A model generated the notes under the pieces. It ran no database searches and was not told the DNA's origin. It worked only from the letters and a program-made list of their open reading frames with translations. The translations under genes were made by a program, and so were the position numbers. A stretch of 64,000 bases of DNA. Origin: Fasciola hepatica. Lineage: Eukaryota; Platyhelminthes; Trematoda; Plagiorchiida; Fasciolidae. This document shows positions 13,415-24,925 of this stretch, in pieces (positions within the stretch are counted from its first letter, which is position 1; every line of letters starts with the position of its first letter). Where the stretch lies: assembly GCA_948099385.1 (NCBI GenBank), contig CANUEZ040000183.1:7068001-7132000 (forward strand), written 5' to 3'.

Positions 13415-13720
13415 ATGGGCGCATTAACTACCAGGTTCAGCAGTCCTGTATGTCTGTCCCACCATCATGTTGACCTTCGGCCACGGGAGGTGTAGTATCC
13501 TGACAAACTGTTTTTGCGAGCACAGGACTGGCCTATGTAACCTGATTGCAATCGCCTCGACCATAGAGAGGATTCGCTGTCTGACCCCTTTGGAGTGTTT
13601 TACCGACACACTGTAGATGACGGTAAATGTCCCATCTCGCGTTAGTGTGTGACCCGTATCGATTGCACTGGCCAGTATTGCGCAGGTTACCGTCTTACTG
13701 GTCTACATTGTGTTTTCAGG
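13415..13720 (-). pseudogene. PLE endonuclease C-terminal fragment
   Basis: The minus strand encodes DGTFTVIYSVSVKHSKGVRQ followed by EAIAIRLHRPVLCSQKQFVR and LHLPWP, the conserved end of the PLE GIY-YIG domain. Only the last 100 or so residues survive, so it is strongly 5'-truncated. Confidence 0.85.
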
Positions 13721-13724
13721 TGTT

Positions 13725-15615
13725 GCTCTGAAGTAAAGTCTACTAGGGTGGTGTCGGTGTAAGGACGCACATGTAAGGTCTGAGATCTTGACCGTGGGTT
13801 AACCAGGTTGTCTTGTAATGGTTCCATTAGCTGGTCGAAGGTTGTTGCTTTGGAAGTACAATAATTCATTGGAATCCAGACTTATCAGGAACGAGCTGAG
13901 CGTTACGGGATCCCGGTCAGTTACTGAGTGACTCTCAGGGAACCGATAACCCGTTTAGCCTAAAAGACGAAGAGTCCAAAGTCTGCGTGTGCTATAGTCT
14001 AACAAGATACATTTAAGTACCTCAACTGGGAAGGGTTGGACAGCGGTAACTGGCATTAGACCAACGAAAGTTTTGACAAGGCAAGTTTAACGGGGAAAGC
14101 TGACGCGAACAGAGTTCCAAAGCAAGTCACAGTAACAAATAGAAGGCGGACAGATATACCATCGAAATGAGCCAGTCAGAGATGAGTGACGGATTAAGCA
14201 ATCAAATGAAAGTAGTTGATGATGGAGTGAAGGTGTCACCCTACCCTAAGAGAGACGGAGAGTTGGCAGACATTTTCGGATCAAACAAAAAGATGGGCAA
14301 AGTGGCAGATGTCCGGGTCACAATGACCACACCCAGGCGTGAATCCGGTTAGCATAACAGGGGAAATAGTGGGAATCCAGTCAAACAAGTGCAACATGAA
14401 CGGAGACGGAGAAGTTTCTGATGCATGTTGAAATCGTAATAACTGTCAAACGGTAGGTCGTTTTCGGTGCACACGGTAGGAGCGCGGTCTAATAAAGTGC
14501 CGTGGAATGATGCAGACTAGTAAACGAGGAAAGGCAGGGCTGGTTGGCAGGTATCACTTTCATGATAGACAGAGAGAGAGAGGGATCACAGAAAACCAGT
14601 CACACCATACAAAAGCTGCTTTCCAACAGCGGGATTTTACGTACACCAACAAGAAGAACAGGTGTTTATGACTGATCCGGTGGGGCGAATTTCCAGTTGA
14701 GCGTTGAAGCTACGTGATGAATCATATCATACAAATCTTGTATCCTACTATTTAAAAGCAAAATTCCTTGATCTGTCGCAATTACTAGCAATCCCATGTA
14801 AACTGCACTTCGCTTAACAGATTGCTGATGGCCTCCTTTTTCGTGAAATAAGTTCTTTTTTCGGCGGAACATGAAAGCCAAAATATCGAAGGAGCTCTAA
14901 ATTCCGAGACGTAATCCGATTGCCCGAGAAAGAAACGCCAAGAAATGCGTCGAGGTTCTCAAGTAGAATGAACTTCAAGTGAGCCTATAGGGGCGTTTGA
15001 ATACGTCATATGTTTGAGTTGGAGTACATTTGTCCTGATCGGTCTCTTTTTTTCTCTTTTCCCGTAATTTTGCTCTCAAAAAGATGATCAAATTTGATAC
15101 AGGAGTCTGTTTTAGAATGAAACCTTTTCATTTTATTCATCATAAATAGAGTTCCTGGCGAGTAGATTGACTACGAATGTGTATAAGTGATGAAAATAAG
15201 GAGGGTGAGAAACTCATACGATGAAGTGTATTCACACGTATAAACAGACACACTCACTATTGTCGGCATGTTCCATCCTACTGGGGTTCATTTACCCCTG
15301 TCTCGGGACTGTAGCCAAGTCACTCTTACACTTATCGCTGTCAAATTTGTGCGATTCTTTACACATAATTGATTATCTCAACCACTTGAAATCACCTCAT
15401 GCGTTCCAGTGATCATCAAACTTTGTATCAAACTTCACATAGGGCTTCAAAAGGCCAGGCATGGTAATGCTTCAGAAGACAGCGAAGTACTGTCCATCGC
15501 CAAAGGTGAAAAGTGGTTATTTTTCTTTATTTTTAATAATATTGTTATTATTGTTATTACCGCTACCTCACTTTTATTTGGTATTGCAGAAATACTACAG
15601 TATTTCATGTGACTG
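13725..15615. other. No gene recognised
   Basis: An open frame at 14167-14352 is hydrophilic but matches nothing I know. No repeat was recognised. Confidence 0.4.
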
Positions 15616-15624
15616 AGTGCTAAT

Positions 15625-16260
15625 TTCATTCGCCCTTCGGATGAAGTTAGACATCCTGGGTGCCCAATACACCTCCCTGCCACAGATTCCGATGAGCATA
15701 GTAAGAGCTAGAGCAGCTTTCACAACAACAACGCCTGTGGCCCAGCCGTGACATCCAGTTCTCTCTGGAGGGATAGGTGTACGTTGCCGCAGTTCGCAGT
15801 GCTTTACTCTACGGTTGCGAGAAGTGGCCACTTTGCGTTCAGGATACCCGGCGTCTTTCCGTGTTCGACAACCGATGCCTCCTAAGCATTGCTCGTGTTT
15901 GGTGGGAACAGAGAGTGAGTGATGACGAGGTGCGCCGTCGTGTGTCAGACACGGATAGCAGCCCTCCTAAAGAAGTAATCGCTTTGCACTGCCTTCGGTG
16001 ATTGGGTCATGTTTTACGAATGCATGCCCCTCGTCTACCTTTCAGTGCTCTATTCCCACGTGCTGGGTAAGGTTGGAAGAAGTGACGCGGCGGTCAGTTC
16101 ATGACTTGAAGTAGAGGCATTAAAAAGCTAACATCAGCACTGGCTTTGTTTGGTGCTCCCCGTCTCCATGGTCAGGACCCTAAGAACGAGCAAAGTCGTT
16201 GATTAGGGACTTTGAGGGACATGGTTGATGATAGAAGTCGGTGGTGCAAATGGTTTGTAG
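15625..16260 (+). pseudogene. RTE-type LINE 3' fragment
   Basis: The C-terminal end of an RTE-clade non-LTR reverse transcriptase, 5'-truncated near 15620. It shows RVYVAAVRSALLYGCE-like sequence (YVAAVRSALLYGCEKWPL at about 15779-15832), RRLSVFDNRCLLSIARVWW, VRRRVSDTDSS, ALHCLRWLGHVLRMHAPRL after a stop, then RGGQFMT and LGTLRDMVDDRSRW, the usual last motif. Stops and frameshifts make it a dead copy. Confidence 0.88.
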
Positions 16261-16466
16261 TCTATCTGTCAAACACTCGTGCTCAGTAACTACAAAAATA
16301 TCATTCCCATAGACAAAATGACAAAAAACATCAAGAAATGTACGGTGAAAAGCAAAAAGAGCATTTTTCTCTCCCACTAATTGTCTGTTTTACTGCATTG
16401 TACTTACATTCCCCTATTTTGTAACCGTTATTGTTGTTGCGTTGGAACCTTGCTCGATCTCAAGCT

Positions 16467-16469
<3 letters not shown>

Positions 16470-16526
<57 letters not shown>
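16470..16526. repeat. (TA)n microsatellite
   Basis: About 28 uninterrupted TA units. Confidence 0.97.
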
Positions 16527-16528
<2 letters not shown>

Positions 16529-16529
16529 A

Positions 16530-17395
16530 AATCCGTCTGGATAAAAATGATTATCTTCCACTAATCTGTTTTTCTTCTGAGTACACAAGAACAGATAATC
16601 TCCAAAATAACACAGATGTGCAAACCTGTGAGATCTCAAACATTTCGAGGAGAAAGCCGAACGACTTTGATCGATCAACGGACGTGACATAGCACTCAAC
16701 ATGTAGGCAAATCAAACGAAATTGATCTGACTCAAGACCATTGACGGGAAAAGAATTGAGGAAACCACACGGGGTATTGATTTCCTCATGAGAAGTGGTC
16801 TGACCAGTAGAAAACATTTCGCCCATGGGTATTCCCACAATGTAATTCGTTAGGTATACACACAAACACACATACGAACAATAAAGCAGTGTGTGTGTAT
16901 GTGTGTATGTGTCCCAATCAGTGTACATTGCTGTCGACTGAAGTCGGTCTGTACAGTTTATTTTCTTTAATGAGAGGCGAAAATGCACGACAAAGAAGCA
17001 TCGAGTGAAAACATTTGGTAAGTTGAGAAGTTTTGTTTGTTTTAAGCAATCATAAGTAACAAAAATGTGCTCAAGAATCTTAGGATATTGTATCCTTATT
17101 TATGTTTCTTTTGTGTGTTCGCTGGAAAAAATACGAGAGACAGTGAGTGATAAAGGCTTGATGACTGTGAATATTACTCAGTATAAACCCACGAGAATGT
17201 CTGTGCACACTGATGATATCATTTTGGGGCTGGTGACAAAACGTTTGCGATCAAAACGCTAAGCTCAGCTACCGGGACCCTATGAGGACGGTCAATCTGA
17301 GCGGCGAAGAACACCAGTACCCAAAACCGGCTGACAGAGGAATATCTCTGAGTAGTTACACCTAGAGTTGTAGTGGGATCTCCTAATTTCGGTAC
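16530..17395. other. No gene recognised
   Basis: Open frames on both strands are short. One at 17065-17262 starts with a hydrophobic stretch but has no supporting context. Confidence 0.4.
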
Positions 17396-17399
17396 TCTC

Positions 17400-17630
17400 A
17401 ACATAAATATACCCAAGTGGCAAACCCGGCCGGGCTTCGAACGGTTTTGGGCCGAACTCAGAGTGGACGAACGGGTTGGAAGCAGGCTCCTACTGGGCTT
17501 GGACCGCGTCTGCAACGGCGGACCGGCCGCGAACCGGCTGGGCTTCGGCTGGGTTCGAAAATGGCTCGGGCTGGGTTCCCTTACGGGGGTTCGTCACGCA
17601 TCCGACTTTTTGCCCGCTGTATTACACCAA
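17400..17630 (+). repeat. GC-rich CCGG-word repeat, copy 1
   Basis: A sharply GC-rich block in an AT-leaning region, made of degenerate words such as CCCGGCCGGG, CCGGCTGGGC and GGGCTGGGTTC. Its right end (GGGCTGGGTTCCC...TTCGTCACGC) matches the reverse complement of 19365-19525. It is not an ordinary CpG island, because a related inverted block lies 2 kb away. Confidence 0.65.
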
Positions 17631-18441
17631 ACAATTCCTCATCCGCCGATCTCGTGTAAGCCTAAATTCCAGAAAACGTTTGTCCCATACCACAATTTAA
17701 AATAAAGAAGGCGGCCAGAAATAATGAAATCCTTTGTATTATTAAGAAATGCAAAACTTATTGGCAGTTCGATATTTACAAATATCATATCGATTTTCAT
17801 GTCATCATGCACAATTCCTTTATTTATTTCTGTAACTGAGGGAAGGGAAATTAATTTTTTTTTAATGTATCTGGCAGACGGTTGAATGTAAGTGACATAA
17901 ATTGGTGTTATCAATCACCTTAGATTCAAGAGCAGTAGAGATAACAAAGTATAAAATGTTGATAAGTTAAAACTGGTTGGTACCGTTGTAACGGACTCCT
18001 AGCAGTCGTTGAGACACGCGTAACACAATCCACAAAATGCCAAGCGTTCTACTGTGGTTTTCAATAGGGTTATTTATAAAATAATCATAAATATGACACA
18101 AAAACTGTACAAACCTCAACGGTAACCGCTCCGTGGATCAGAGTCAGCCAAATGCAAGGCAAATTCAGGATCGCTTGAGGTTCAAGCGGTCTAGTCAACG
18201 AAATGTCCATGGGAAATGTGGGTCAAGGGTCATAGAACAAAATCAATGCACGTACCAGTTAGCGGTCTTTTAAGGCCAATGTCCGAAGTGTGGTTCGGAG
18301 AATGAGCAAGTGTGGTGCAAAAATTTAATGGAGAACATAAATTTGGAGTGAAGGTAGTGGGACCAGATAGATCCTGAATTAGAGCCTCGAGTTTGGTTAT
18401 TCTGTCGATTACAGCTGTTCATACCAATCTTCATGTTTCAG

Positions 18442-18565
18442 AGATTTGTTAGCTATGAAACAGTGAAACAGTTGCAGAAGTTCGTGTATGCACTGGCCAA
18501 ACTGTTATACTATAGTCAGAAATCAATGAAGCAAGCAAACAAGAACATGTATGTGCCACAATCTG
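18442..18565 (+). CDS. Possible exon of an unrecognised + strand gene
   Basis: Preceded by a polypyrimidine-like CTTCATGTTTCAG acceptor and open through ETVKQLQKFVYALAKLLYYS, an amphipathic helix-like segment. A GT (GTGATA) follows at 18566. The phase at that donor does not match the next candidate exon at 19740, so the two may not be joined directly. Evidence is weak and the product is unknown. Confidence 0.22.
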
Positions 18566-19213
18566 GTGATAATAGTGAAAACGGCGTGCGAAACTTACCC
18601 TCAACGCCTCCTTGTTTGTCAGAAATCTCCTGATTTGGCAAACCACCGCATAATGTTCCAGTGTGCCTTGCAATGTTGGTCCCCGTGTCTTTCGGACGGA
18701 GCAGTTGCATCCACAGTGACAAGAATCGAATTTCTAATCGGATGCACCTCTTTTTGCTGAAATTCACCACAGATGGGACACGAAAATCTTCTATGGACCT
18801 CTGAGTTCAGTACCAAATCACCAAGGATCAGAACTGTACAAATAAAAGCAACGATTCACCTTTTCAGAAATACATTCGTATCATTATTGTCACCTTGGTC
18901 GATGTCAGGTGACTGCAGCAAACATTCTTCGCCAAAGTATAATCAGATCGTAATCCTTCTACGTTTTCATCGACATTTGGCGGTACATTTTTATCAATTA
19001 AAATAGACAAATGTAAACGGGGCAAATTACTTTTAACATTGAGTTGGTCAGCTTTTGCGCAGAGCTCGAGATGTTCTCAGGAGGTGACCTCCAAGGCAAG
19101 GAGAAATTTCATATCTACGGATTTTTCCGTTTGCCTTCTCACGAGAATTCCGTGGTAGTGACATACTCAAGCTGGTGATAAAGTATAAACTAAATCACAA
19201 AACCAAAATAAAG

Positions 19214-19214
<1 letters not shown>

Positions 19215-19280
<66 letters not shown>
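19215..19280. repeat. Compound (TA)n(GA)n microsatellite
   Basis: About 19 TA units passing directly into about 14 GA units. Confidence 0.97.
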
Positions 19281-19283
<3 letters not shown>

Positions 19284-19364
19284 GTGCTCTAGAAGGAATA
19301 CAAGTGACTCCAATTTTGCTAATACCAAAATGTAAGTAAATTTACATTTCTTATCAACAAAATG

Positions 19365-19525
19365 GGCGAAAGTGCGCAACGAACCCATTGGGGAACCTGG
19401 CCGGGGCCCGGCTGGTTTGCAAACGGATTCTCCGGCCCGAAATCCGGTTGGTTCCTCGTTGTGAACCCGGTCCTATCCCAGCCGAGACCAGCTCCGAATC
19501 CGGCCCAAGTCCGGAAGGTCAATTA
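19365..19525 (-). repeat. GC-rich CCGG-word repeat, copy 2
   Basis: The reverse complement is rich in CCGG/GGGC words and ends with GGTTCCCCAATGGGTTCGTT, corresponding to the right end of the copy at 17400-17630. The orientation is opposite. Confidence 0.65.
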
Positions 19526-19739
19526 ATGGGGTATAGACATAAAATGAAGACTACCAGGTTATCCAAAATAACATATTACATAACATTAGAGATTCATCTA
19601 TTGGAAGATGTCATTCACCGTAAACAATTATTTGGATAGTGTTACAAATATACTGACCGTTGTGGTGTACGTGACCAAACAGCTCAACTAACCAGTGAAA
19701 GCCGATCATGCACTTAAACAAACCCCTTCGATGTTGCAG

Positions 19740-20141
19740 CGCGATCTACGAAAGCCAAAAATAGAAAATATTTGTATTTCTGATGTATCTAGGAAAAATT
19801 ATGATGATCTATGTAATTCTTTACAATTGGAACTGCTGATTAACGAATCCATCCCAAAACCGGTCCGGACCGAGACCATCGAACGGGCTGTGTGCTGCAT
19901 GGGTATAATATTCCAACACCAACATGCTTCCAAAATGTTTGCTTCAGAGATATTAGACGACCAGTCACATCCGCTCTATCCTGATCCTATGAGATGTGTT
20001 TCTACATCCTCAACCAAGTCCAGCTACAAACACTTGTTAGCCCGTACCACAATTTATAACTCATCAATGGTTTCCTATCTCGCCAGATTCCTCACCAACG
20101 GTAACACTGTTATAAACGAACTGAAAAACCTGTTGAGCTGG
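19740..20141 (+). CDS. Candidate exon, unrecognised helical-repeat-like protein
   Basis: Open for 134 codons between a TTGCAG acceptor ending at 19739 and a GTATTT donor at 20142, both in phase 0. The product includes ISDVSRKNYDDLCNSLQLEL, then RAVCCMGIIFQHQHASKMF, and ends NTVINELKNLLSW. Leucine-rich amphipathic segments suggest a HEAT- or armadillo-like fold, but I recognise no family. It could join the exon at 20778 (also phase 0). It matches none of the transposon families here. The start, end and identity of the gene are not visible. Confidence 0.45.
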
Positions 20142-20514
20142 GTATTTTTCACATTCTCCATGTATTTTCCTCCAACTACGCTTGTATTTAATGGTTATGT
20201 GGATGTTGAATATTCATCTCCAAGTGCACAGAGCAATCTTTTGACTGGACTTGACTTGACTTGGATGGACTCATTATCCTCGGTGTAGATCTGTCCTCAT
20301 CAAACAAGCTCGTGTCTGCGTCAATAGGATTCGCGAGAAGAAAGCCTGGTTTGTAGAGACGTCACCGAAGCTGACCGAGCCAACATCTGCAGCAGACCAC
20401 CTTCCAGTGAATTAGTTGCCGGTACTTGAAGAAACCCGAATTTCCAGTCAGTGAATACAGGTTCGCTAATCTACCGTACACTGCGGCAACCACTAAGGGA
20501 AAATATACCAACAA

Positions 20515-20517
<3 letters not shown>

Positions 20518-20565
<48 letters not shown>
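20518..20565. repeat. (TA)n microsatellite
   Basis: About 24 uninterrupted TA units within the presumed intron between the two candidate exons. Confidence 0.97.
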
Positions 20566-20569
<4 letters not shown>

Positions 20570-20777
20570 TCGCGTAAATTTCGAACAAAGAAAAACATAG
20601 AAGAGAAAGTAATGGCCTAGCATGACTTTCAGTCTTTGTTTTAAAACGTCACCGTTCGTTAGGACATGCAAATCACTTTCGACTGTATCGAATAAAAGCG
20701 ACTTAGAGTGAGTCTATCAATTCTTGAACGTCAACCGCTGCTGTCCGCCAGAAATATACTTCAGCATTTTTTTAAAG

Positions 20778-20950
20778 ACTAACACCCCCGAAGCGATTGG
20801 TGAATTCGTGATGGGCGACCCGTTTCGTTCCGTCCTAGCATATTTGTTTACGACCGTACTTCATAAAGAGGAGTTGCTTATAGTGGACGAACTCTATTCG
20901 GTAGCATTAAATTGTATTTGTCTCACGATGGAAACAGTGGATGAACTCTC
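20778..20950 (+). CDS. Candidate exon following 19740-20141
   Basis: Begins after TTTTTTTAAAG (acceptor, phase 0) and reads TNTPEAIGEFVMGDPFRSVL, LAYLFTTVLHKEELLIVDEL and YSVALNCICLTMETVDEL, up to a GTGAAA donor at 20951 (phase 2). Joining it to the preceding candidate exon keeps the frame. The sequence looks like helical repeats. The downstream partner exon was not found; a (GA)n tract starts 25 bp later. Confidence 0.45.
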
Positions 20951-20975
20951 GTGAAATCCATTTGACTCGAAAGCG

Positions 20976-20985
20976 CGAGAGAGGC

Positions 20986-21079
<94 letters not shown>
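20976..21079. repeat. (GA)n microsatellite
   Basis: About 100 bp of nearly pure GA with a few interruptions (GGCAGA, GAAAG, GTGAG). Confidence 0.96.
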
Positions 21080-21083
<4 letters not shown>

Positions 21084-21124
21084 TGAATCGCTTACCCGAT
21101 CCGTCTTCATTTTGTCGAACAAAG

Positions 21125-21215
21125 CCACCAACCTTCTATAGGCTATCCTGTCACTCGAGATTCCGTTAAGCCCAACCACAGCCTCGATTTTGGACAGGCA
21201 CTGTTGGCGCATCAC
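21125..21215 (+). repeat. Dispersed repeat family D, fragment
   Basis: The block CTGTCACTCGAGATTCCGTT followed by a GGACAGGCACTGTTGGC-like block aligns with parts of 23930-24115 and 28245-28415. Only the 3' half is present. Confidence 0.5.
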
Positions 21216-21219
21216 ATGA

Positions 21220-22280
21220 CTCACAGTGATGATGCTGGTCTGCAGGCAAGTGTAGACAGACTTTTTAAGATTTGTGTTCATGAGGTAAAAACGCCAAATT
21301 GTTCGAAAGCTTTTCAGAAGTGTGTAACGGATCATTTTAGATGAAATTAACAAAGAAAGACCCAAGCAACAAAATGCATATTTAGATGCGTTCGTCAGGA
21401 GACTGAAATGGGAAACCTGGTTACATTGGTATTTTACAGCTTGTTGTGTGTTCCCGAGGTTTTCGTCTGTAATCGCCATCTGTGATACCAACTCGTCGTT
21501 CATAGGTCGGCCCAAGATAGCTTATTTTCTGATACCGACGGCTGGATAATTATCATCATCCTATTGAAGCGTGAGCTATGCCAAGTATTCCATTTTCGTT
21601 AGCCGACATCCGTCTGTGTCGTGTACCAGCGTAGCTATGACGTAAGTTAATTAGCACCCGAGGATCAGCAAGGACCAGTGATCTTCCAGGGCAGGTGGGG
21701 GAGGGTTTGCATGTGTTCACTCTGCAATAGGACAACTACAAAAAGAAAAACATCATCAGCCGGGGATCAGCAAGTGCATCAACAGGTACCACTACTCACA
21801 CAAATTGGCACACCAATGTGACAGCTCACAGCCTGGCCATTACAGTCGGTGCGAGTAGTTCCTGGTTGAAGTCGACTCATTCATCCGCCCGTCCCCATCT
21901 TTCTGTTCACTCTGACTGAGTGAGACTTACTCCGCTTCTAAAACCGTTTTATATAAATTTATTTGCGTTGTTCGATATTGCAGTGACCGCCACAACTCGT
22001 CTTCTGATAGAAAACGCATGAAGATTGTCAGTTTTTCCCCACAATATTCTCAGTATTGTTGGGATTTTATGAGATAATTACGTCAGTGACGTTCCAGTCA
22101 TGCGTTTTTAGGAGCTCAAAATCTGTCGTCAGATTTCGTACTCAACCCTCACGGCGCACGTTTCTTGGGGCACGGGATGCCATTGTACGTGCATGATGCA
22201 AATTCCTCGATAGGCTATGCTGGCTAAAGGGACATTTCAGGTGGGCGGTCGGGACGGAACACCCACACTTTCTAAGCTTC
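21220..22280. other. No gene recognised
   Basis: The long minus-strand open frame over 20907-21515 is an artefact of the (GA)n tract plus flanking sequence. No other support was seen. Confidence 0.4.
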
Positions 22281-22289
22281 CTCCCACAG

Positions 22290-22545
22290 AGCTATAAATT
22301 GAACAGATCGAGTTTTCTAGCCAACGTGGATGGTATTATCTGCAGTCCAGACACCTTGAACAAAGAAGTAAAGTATACAAAAATAATCTGGAGAAAAAGC
22401 GGGTACCCGGACCCCTTTATTCACCGATTGACAGACACCTGTTGTAACTGGATCAAACCACACGTGGATAAGAAAGAAAGAAGTTTTTTATCTTCGTACA
22501 GTTCAAGGATAATAAACCTTCGAAAGTCTCGGATCGACAAATGTT
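22290..22545 (+). pseudogene. PLE RT C-terminal (linker) fragment
   Basis: The plus strand encodes ICSPDTLNKEVKYTKIIWRK and SGYPDPFIHRL. These align with ICSEDTIGNELRFLPCIF and NGYPGRFIDRT of the better PLE copy at 58.2-59.4 kb. Neither the catalytic RT box nor the endonuclease is present, so it is a small internal remnant. Confidence 0.75.
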
Positions 22546-23049
22546 GACCGTAGTGGACAGATACTACCCAGTGGAACACGTCAGAGTTGTACAAACGACG
22601 AACTCATTCACTGTTCACCTAATCAAGGACAATTTAAGTTGTCAGCCCCAGTTAGTTTACATGCACAAGTGATGCTCAGTATGTTCGATACAGCATGAGA
22701 CACCTGTTCAAGAGGATCACAGGACATTTTCCAGCCTCCGTTTGCAATAAGTCCAGTCCAAAACGTTTCTGGGGCTATCCAGAAACACTTAGTCAACAGC
22801 GGACATGCAACTGAACTCAAAACCCACAGTAAAATAGGTCGATCCCATGGTCAGGAATGGGCTTCGTTGAAAGTCGTGAATAACCGCCTTCGGATCTAAA
22901 GTAGAAGACGATGGAGATATTCTAATTATAACTGTCGGTATTTAGGCTATACACGGCGGAATAATTTGAGATAAAGTAAGGTGAAGCTTGAACTATGGTA
23001 TGAGGTTTCAGAAATATGAAAACACAAGAACGGGAACAAATAACTGGGG

Positions 23050-23350
23050 GGCTTGTTACGAACCCCGACCGAATATCGCCCCACTGATAGTACGCAATTC
23101 CCCGATTCTTGCGCTGTTACTGGTAAATCGATTCCAGGATAACCCGTACACACAAGGAAGAACACAGAAGTTTAGACCTTCGGTTCAGCCGTATATTTGG
23201 TGCCGGAACTAAGGCGACTGCACATTGTCACCGTTGCTTATATACCATTTCGTGTGACCTTGCAGATTGAAAATAAACACGGCGCGCTCTGGTGAAAGTG
23301 AGTTGTACAGTTTTGTATGACGTAGAACCGCGCGTCATTCAACTTTACAG
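23050..23350 (+). mobile_element. Possible solo LTR
   Basis: The sequence TGTTACGAACCCCGACCG opens the block. Further on are TGGTGCCGGAAC (near 23199), a TATATA at about 23239 and AATAAA at about 23272. This order of signals is what an LTR with a flanking primer-binding-like site might show. No matching second LTR or target duplication was found, so the call is tentative. Confidence 0.25.
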
Positions 23351-23929
23351 TTGATATCGAATATCTACAAAAGCAGGGTAGTAAGTTAGGTAAGAACTGA
23401 TTGAGGACTTGAATTCCTCAGCATCGATTTGTGGGGCAAAGAAGTTTCGTGGAAGAAGTTGCAAGTAACTTCTCTGTTCAGAACGGGTTGTGTATTGATT
23501 CACAAGACGTGCCGGTAAATAGGTTGTTTATTATCATGGGTGAGCAAATCTCGGCCAGTCCGACACTAAAAATCCATACCAGAAAAGTAGCAACAACCAT
23601 TGGAAATAAGAAATGGAATTTGAGAAGTCAGTGTTTAGCAACTGTTATTGGATAGTAGCGTGAAATGAGTAAATGATACGTGCAAAGTACAGCTTTGAAG
23701 AGACTTTCCGGCAGCCTAATAGCGTGTTTCAAAACGCCCTGACATTCAAACATTAAAATTTGAAGTTAAATGATCCTCCCCTGAAGAGTTGATTTCCAGT
23801 GCCTGTTTTGTCCTGTCCCACCGAGGCGAGGAACAGCAAATCCTTGCTAGAGAACAGTCTCGTTTCATTAGCGTAAAACACTGATTAAATAGGGTGCTGA
23901 TCCTTATACTCATTCATCGCACTAAACGT

Positions 23930-24115
23930 ATTGGTCGAACTGGTGTGGGCGACCACACCTGATTGTGGGCTGGTGTTGGGGCTAAACACGGCTTGACAGG
24001 AATCATCTCTCATTCAATCGAGCCACGCCATCGATCGACTAACCTGTCACTCGTGCTTCCGTTGTTTCAAGTCATGGGCTCGGTACTGGACAGGTGTTGA
24101 CATGCTGACTATTAA
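23930..24115 (+). repeat. Dispersed repeat family D, copy 1
   Basis: Ordered blocks TTGGTCGAACTGGTGTGGGC, ATCATCTCTCATTCAATCGA, TGTCACTCGTGCTTCCGTTG and GTTGACATGCTGACT are matched in order at 28245-28415. It is non-coding, with sequence identity roughly 70-75% by eye. Confidence 0.7.
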
Positions 24116-24119
24116 CGGG

Positions 24120-24645
24120 ACTTAGTTTTTTTTACCAAAGGTTGAGTCAATCCATACCTTTACAATGTCCACATAACGTTTTCAGCAGCTTCCTATTTTA
24201 GCTAACACGACCACCTAAATAAGATTCTTTCCTCTTTCTGGCCACTCAGCACAAAACACCCTCACAAGCCACTCTCTTGACACTTTTAACGGTCAATCGT
24301 CTATACGGAGTTCGGGGTTGGCAACATCATCCTTGTGGCTAATGCGCTTACATGTATAGGTTAGAAAAGCACAATTGGTGAACAACATTTGTGTATCAAA
24401 ATATGACTTGGCAGTCATAAAAATTGGTGTTGATTAGTTAGAGAAACGCGAGAAGGCAATTGTTATTGTTTCAACTGTCCATATTTATAAAACCATTATA
24501 TATAAAATTTTACTAGCACAAAAATGATCCCACCGAAAACAAATTTGTTCTCTAACTTTTTATTCTCGAAGCGTAGTGAATACCTTTGGTGAAAAACACT
24601 TTTGATCTAACAGTTTGTGCGCTTTGTATTTGGTATTCATAATAT
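24120..24645. other. No gene recognised
   Basis: AT-rich sequence without a recognisable element or coding segment. Confidence 0.4.
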
Positions 24646-24649
24646 GATA

Positions 24650-24925
24650 CTTTCATACATGATAAATGCATAACAGGTTATCAATATGTGTGGTATGGCA
24701 TTGTATCGGGATGACAGGACAAACGTTTCTCGGAAGCACACACCTGGCTTCACAATTGTTGCCGCTCATCAGGTACGCGTACCCGGTACTGTTCCGCCCA
24801 GTCATCCCTATACTTGAGCAGTCGTGGGTTTCCGGGAGAATTTTGTCCTTCCATCTAAATACAAACCCATACTACTCATATCGAAAATCCATACTCGGGA
24901 ACTTGTGTCCTCGTTCTGAAGGTTA
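24650..24925 (-). repeat. Hammerhead-bearing dispersed repeat, copy B
   Basis: In minus orientation this repeat carries the hammerhead motif at 24778-24736 followed by GAGAAACGTTTGTCCTGTCA, which matches the corresponding region of the copy near 60.2 kb and, more weakly, the copy at 56.6 kb. It lies 0.8 kb upstream of the first recognised DLIC exon. Confidence 0.6.
24736..24778 (-). ncRNA. Hammerhead ribozyme motif, decayed core
   Basis: Minus strand: stem I 5' arm GCGTAC, core CTGATGA, a weak stem II region GCGGCAACAATTGT, then GAAG, a short stem III region, and stem I 3' arm GTGTGC. The two stem I arms pair over six positions (two of them G-U). The expected GAAA is GAAG, and one base of the GTC cleavage triplet is missing. 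The fold is recognisable as a type I hammerhead, but this copy is probably inactive. Confidence 0.6.

Noticed and set aside
17065..17262. Small open frame with a signal-peptide-like start
   Set aside because: 65 codons, no context, and chance open frames of this size are frequent here.
20907..21515. Long minus-strand open frame with a serine-leucine run
   Set aside because: The run is the translation of the (GA)n microsatellite; the flanks have no homology or splice support.
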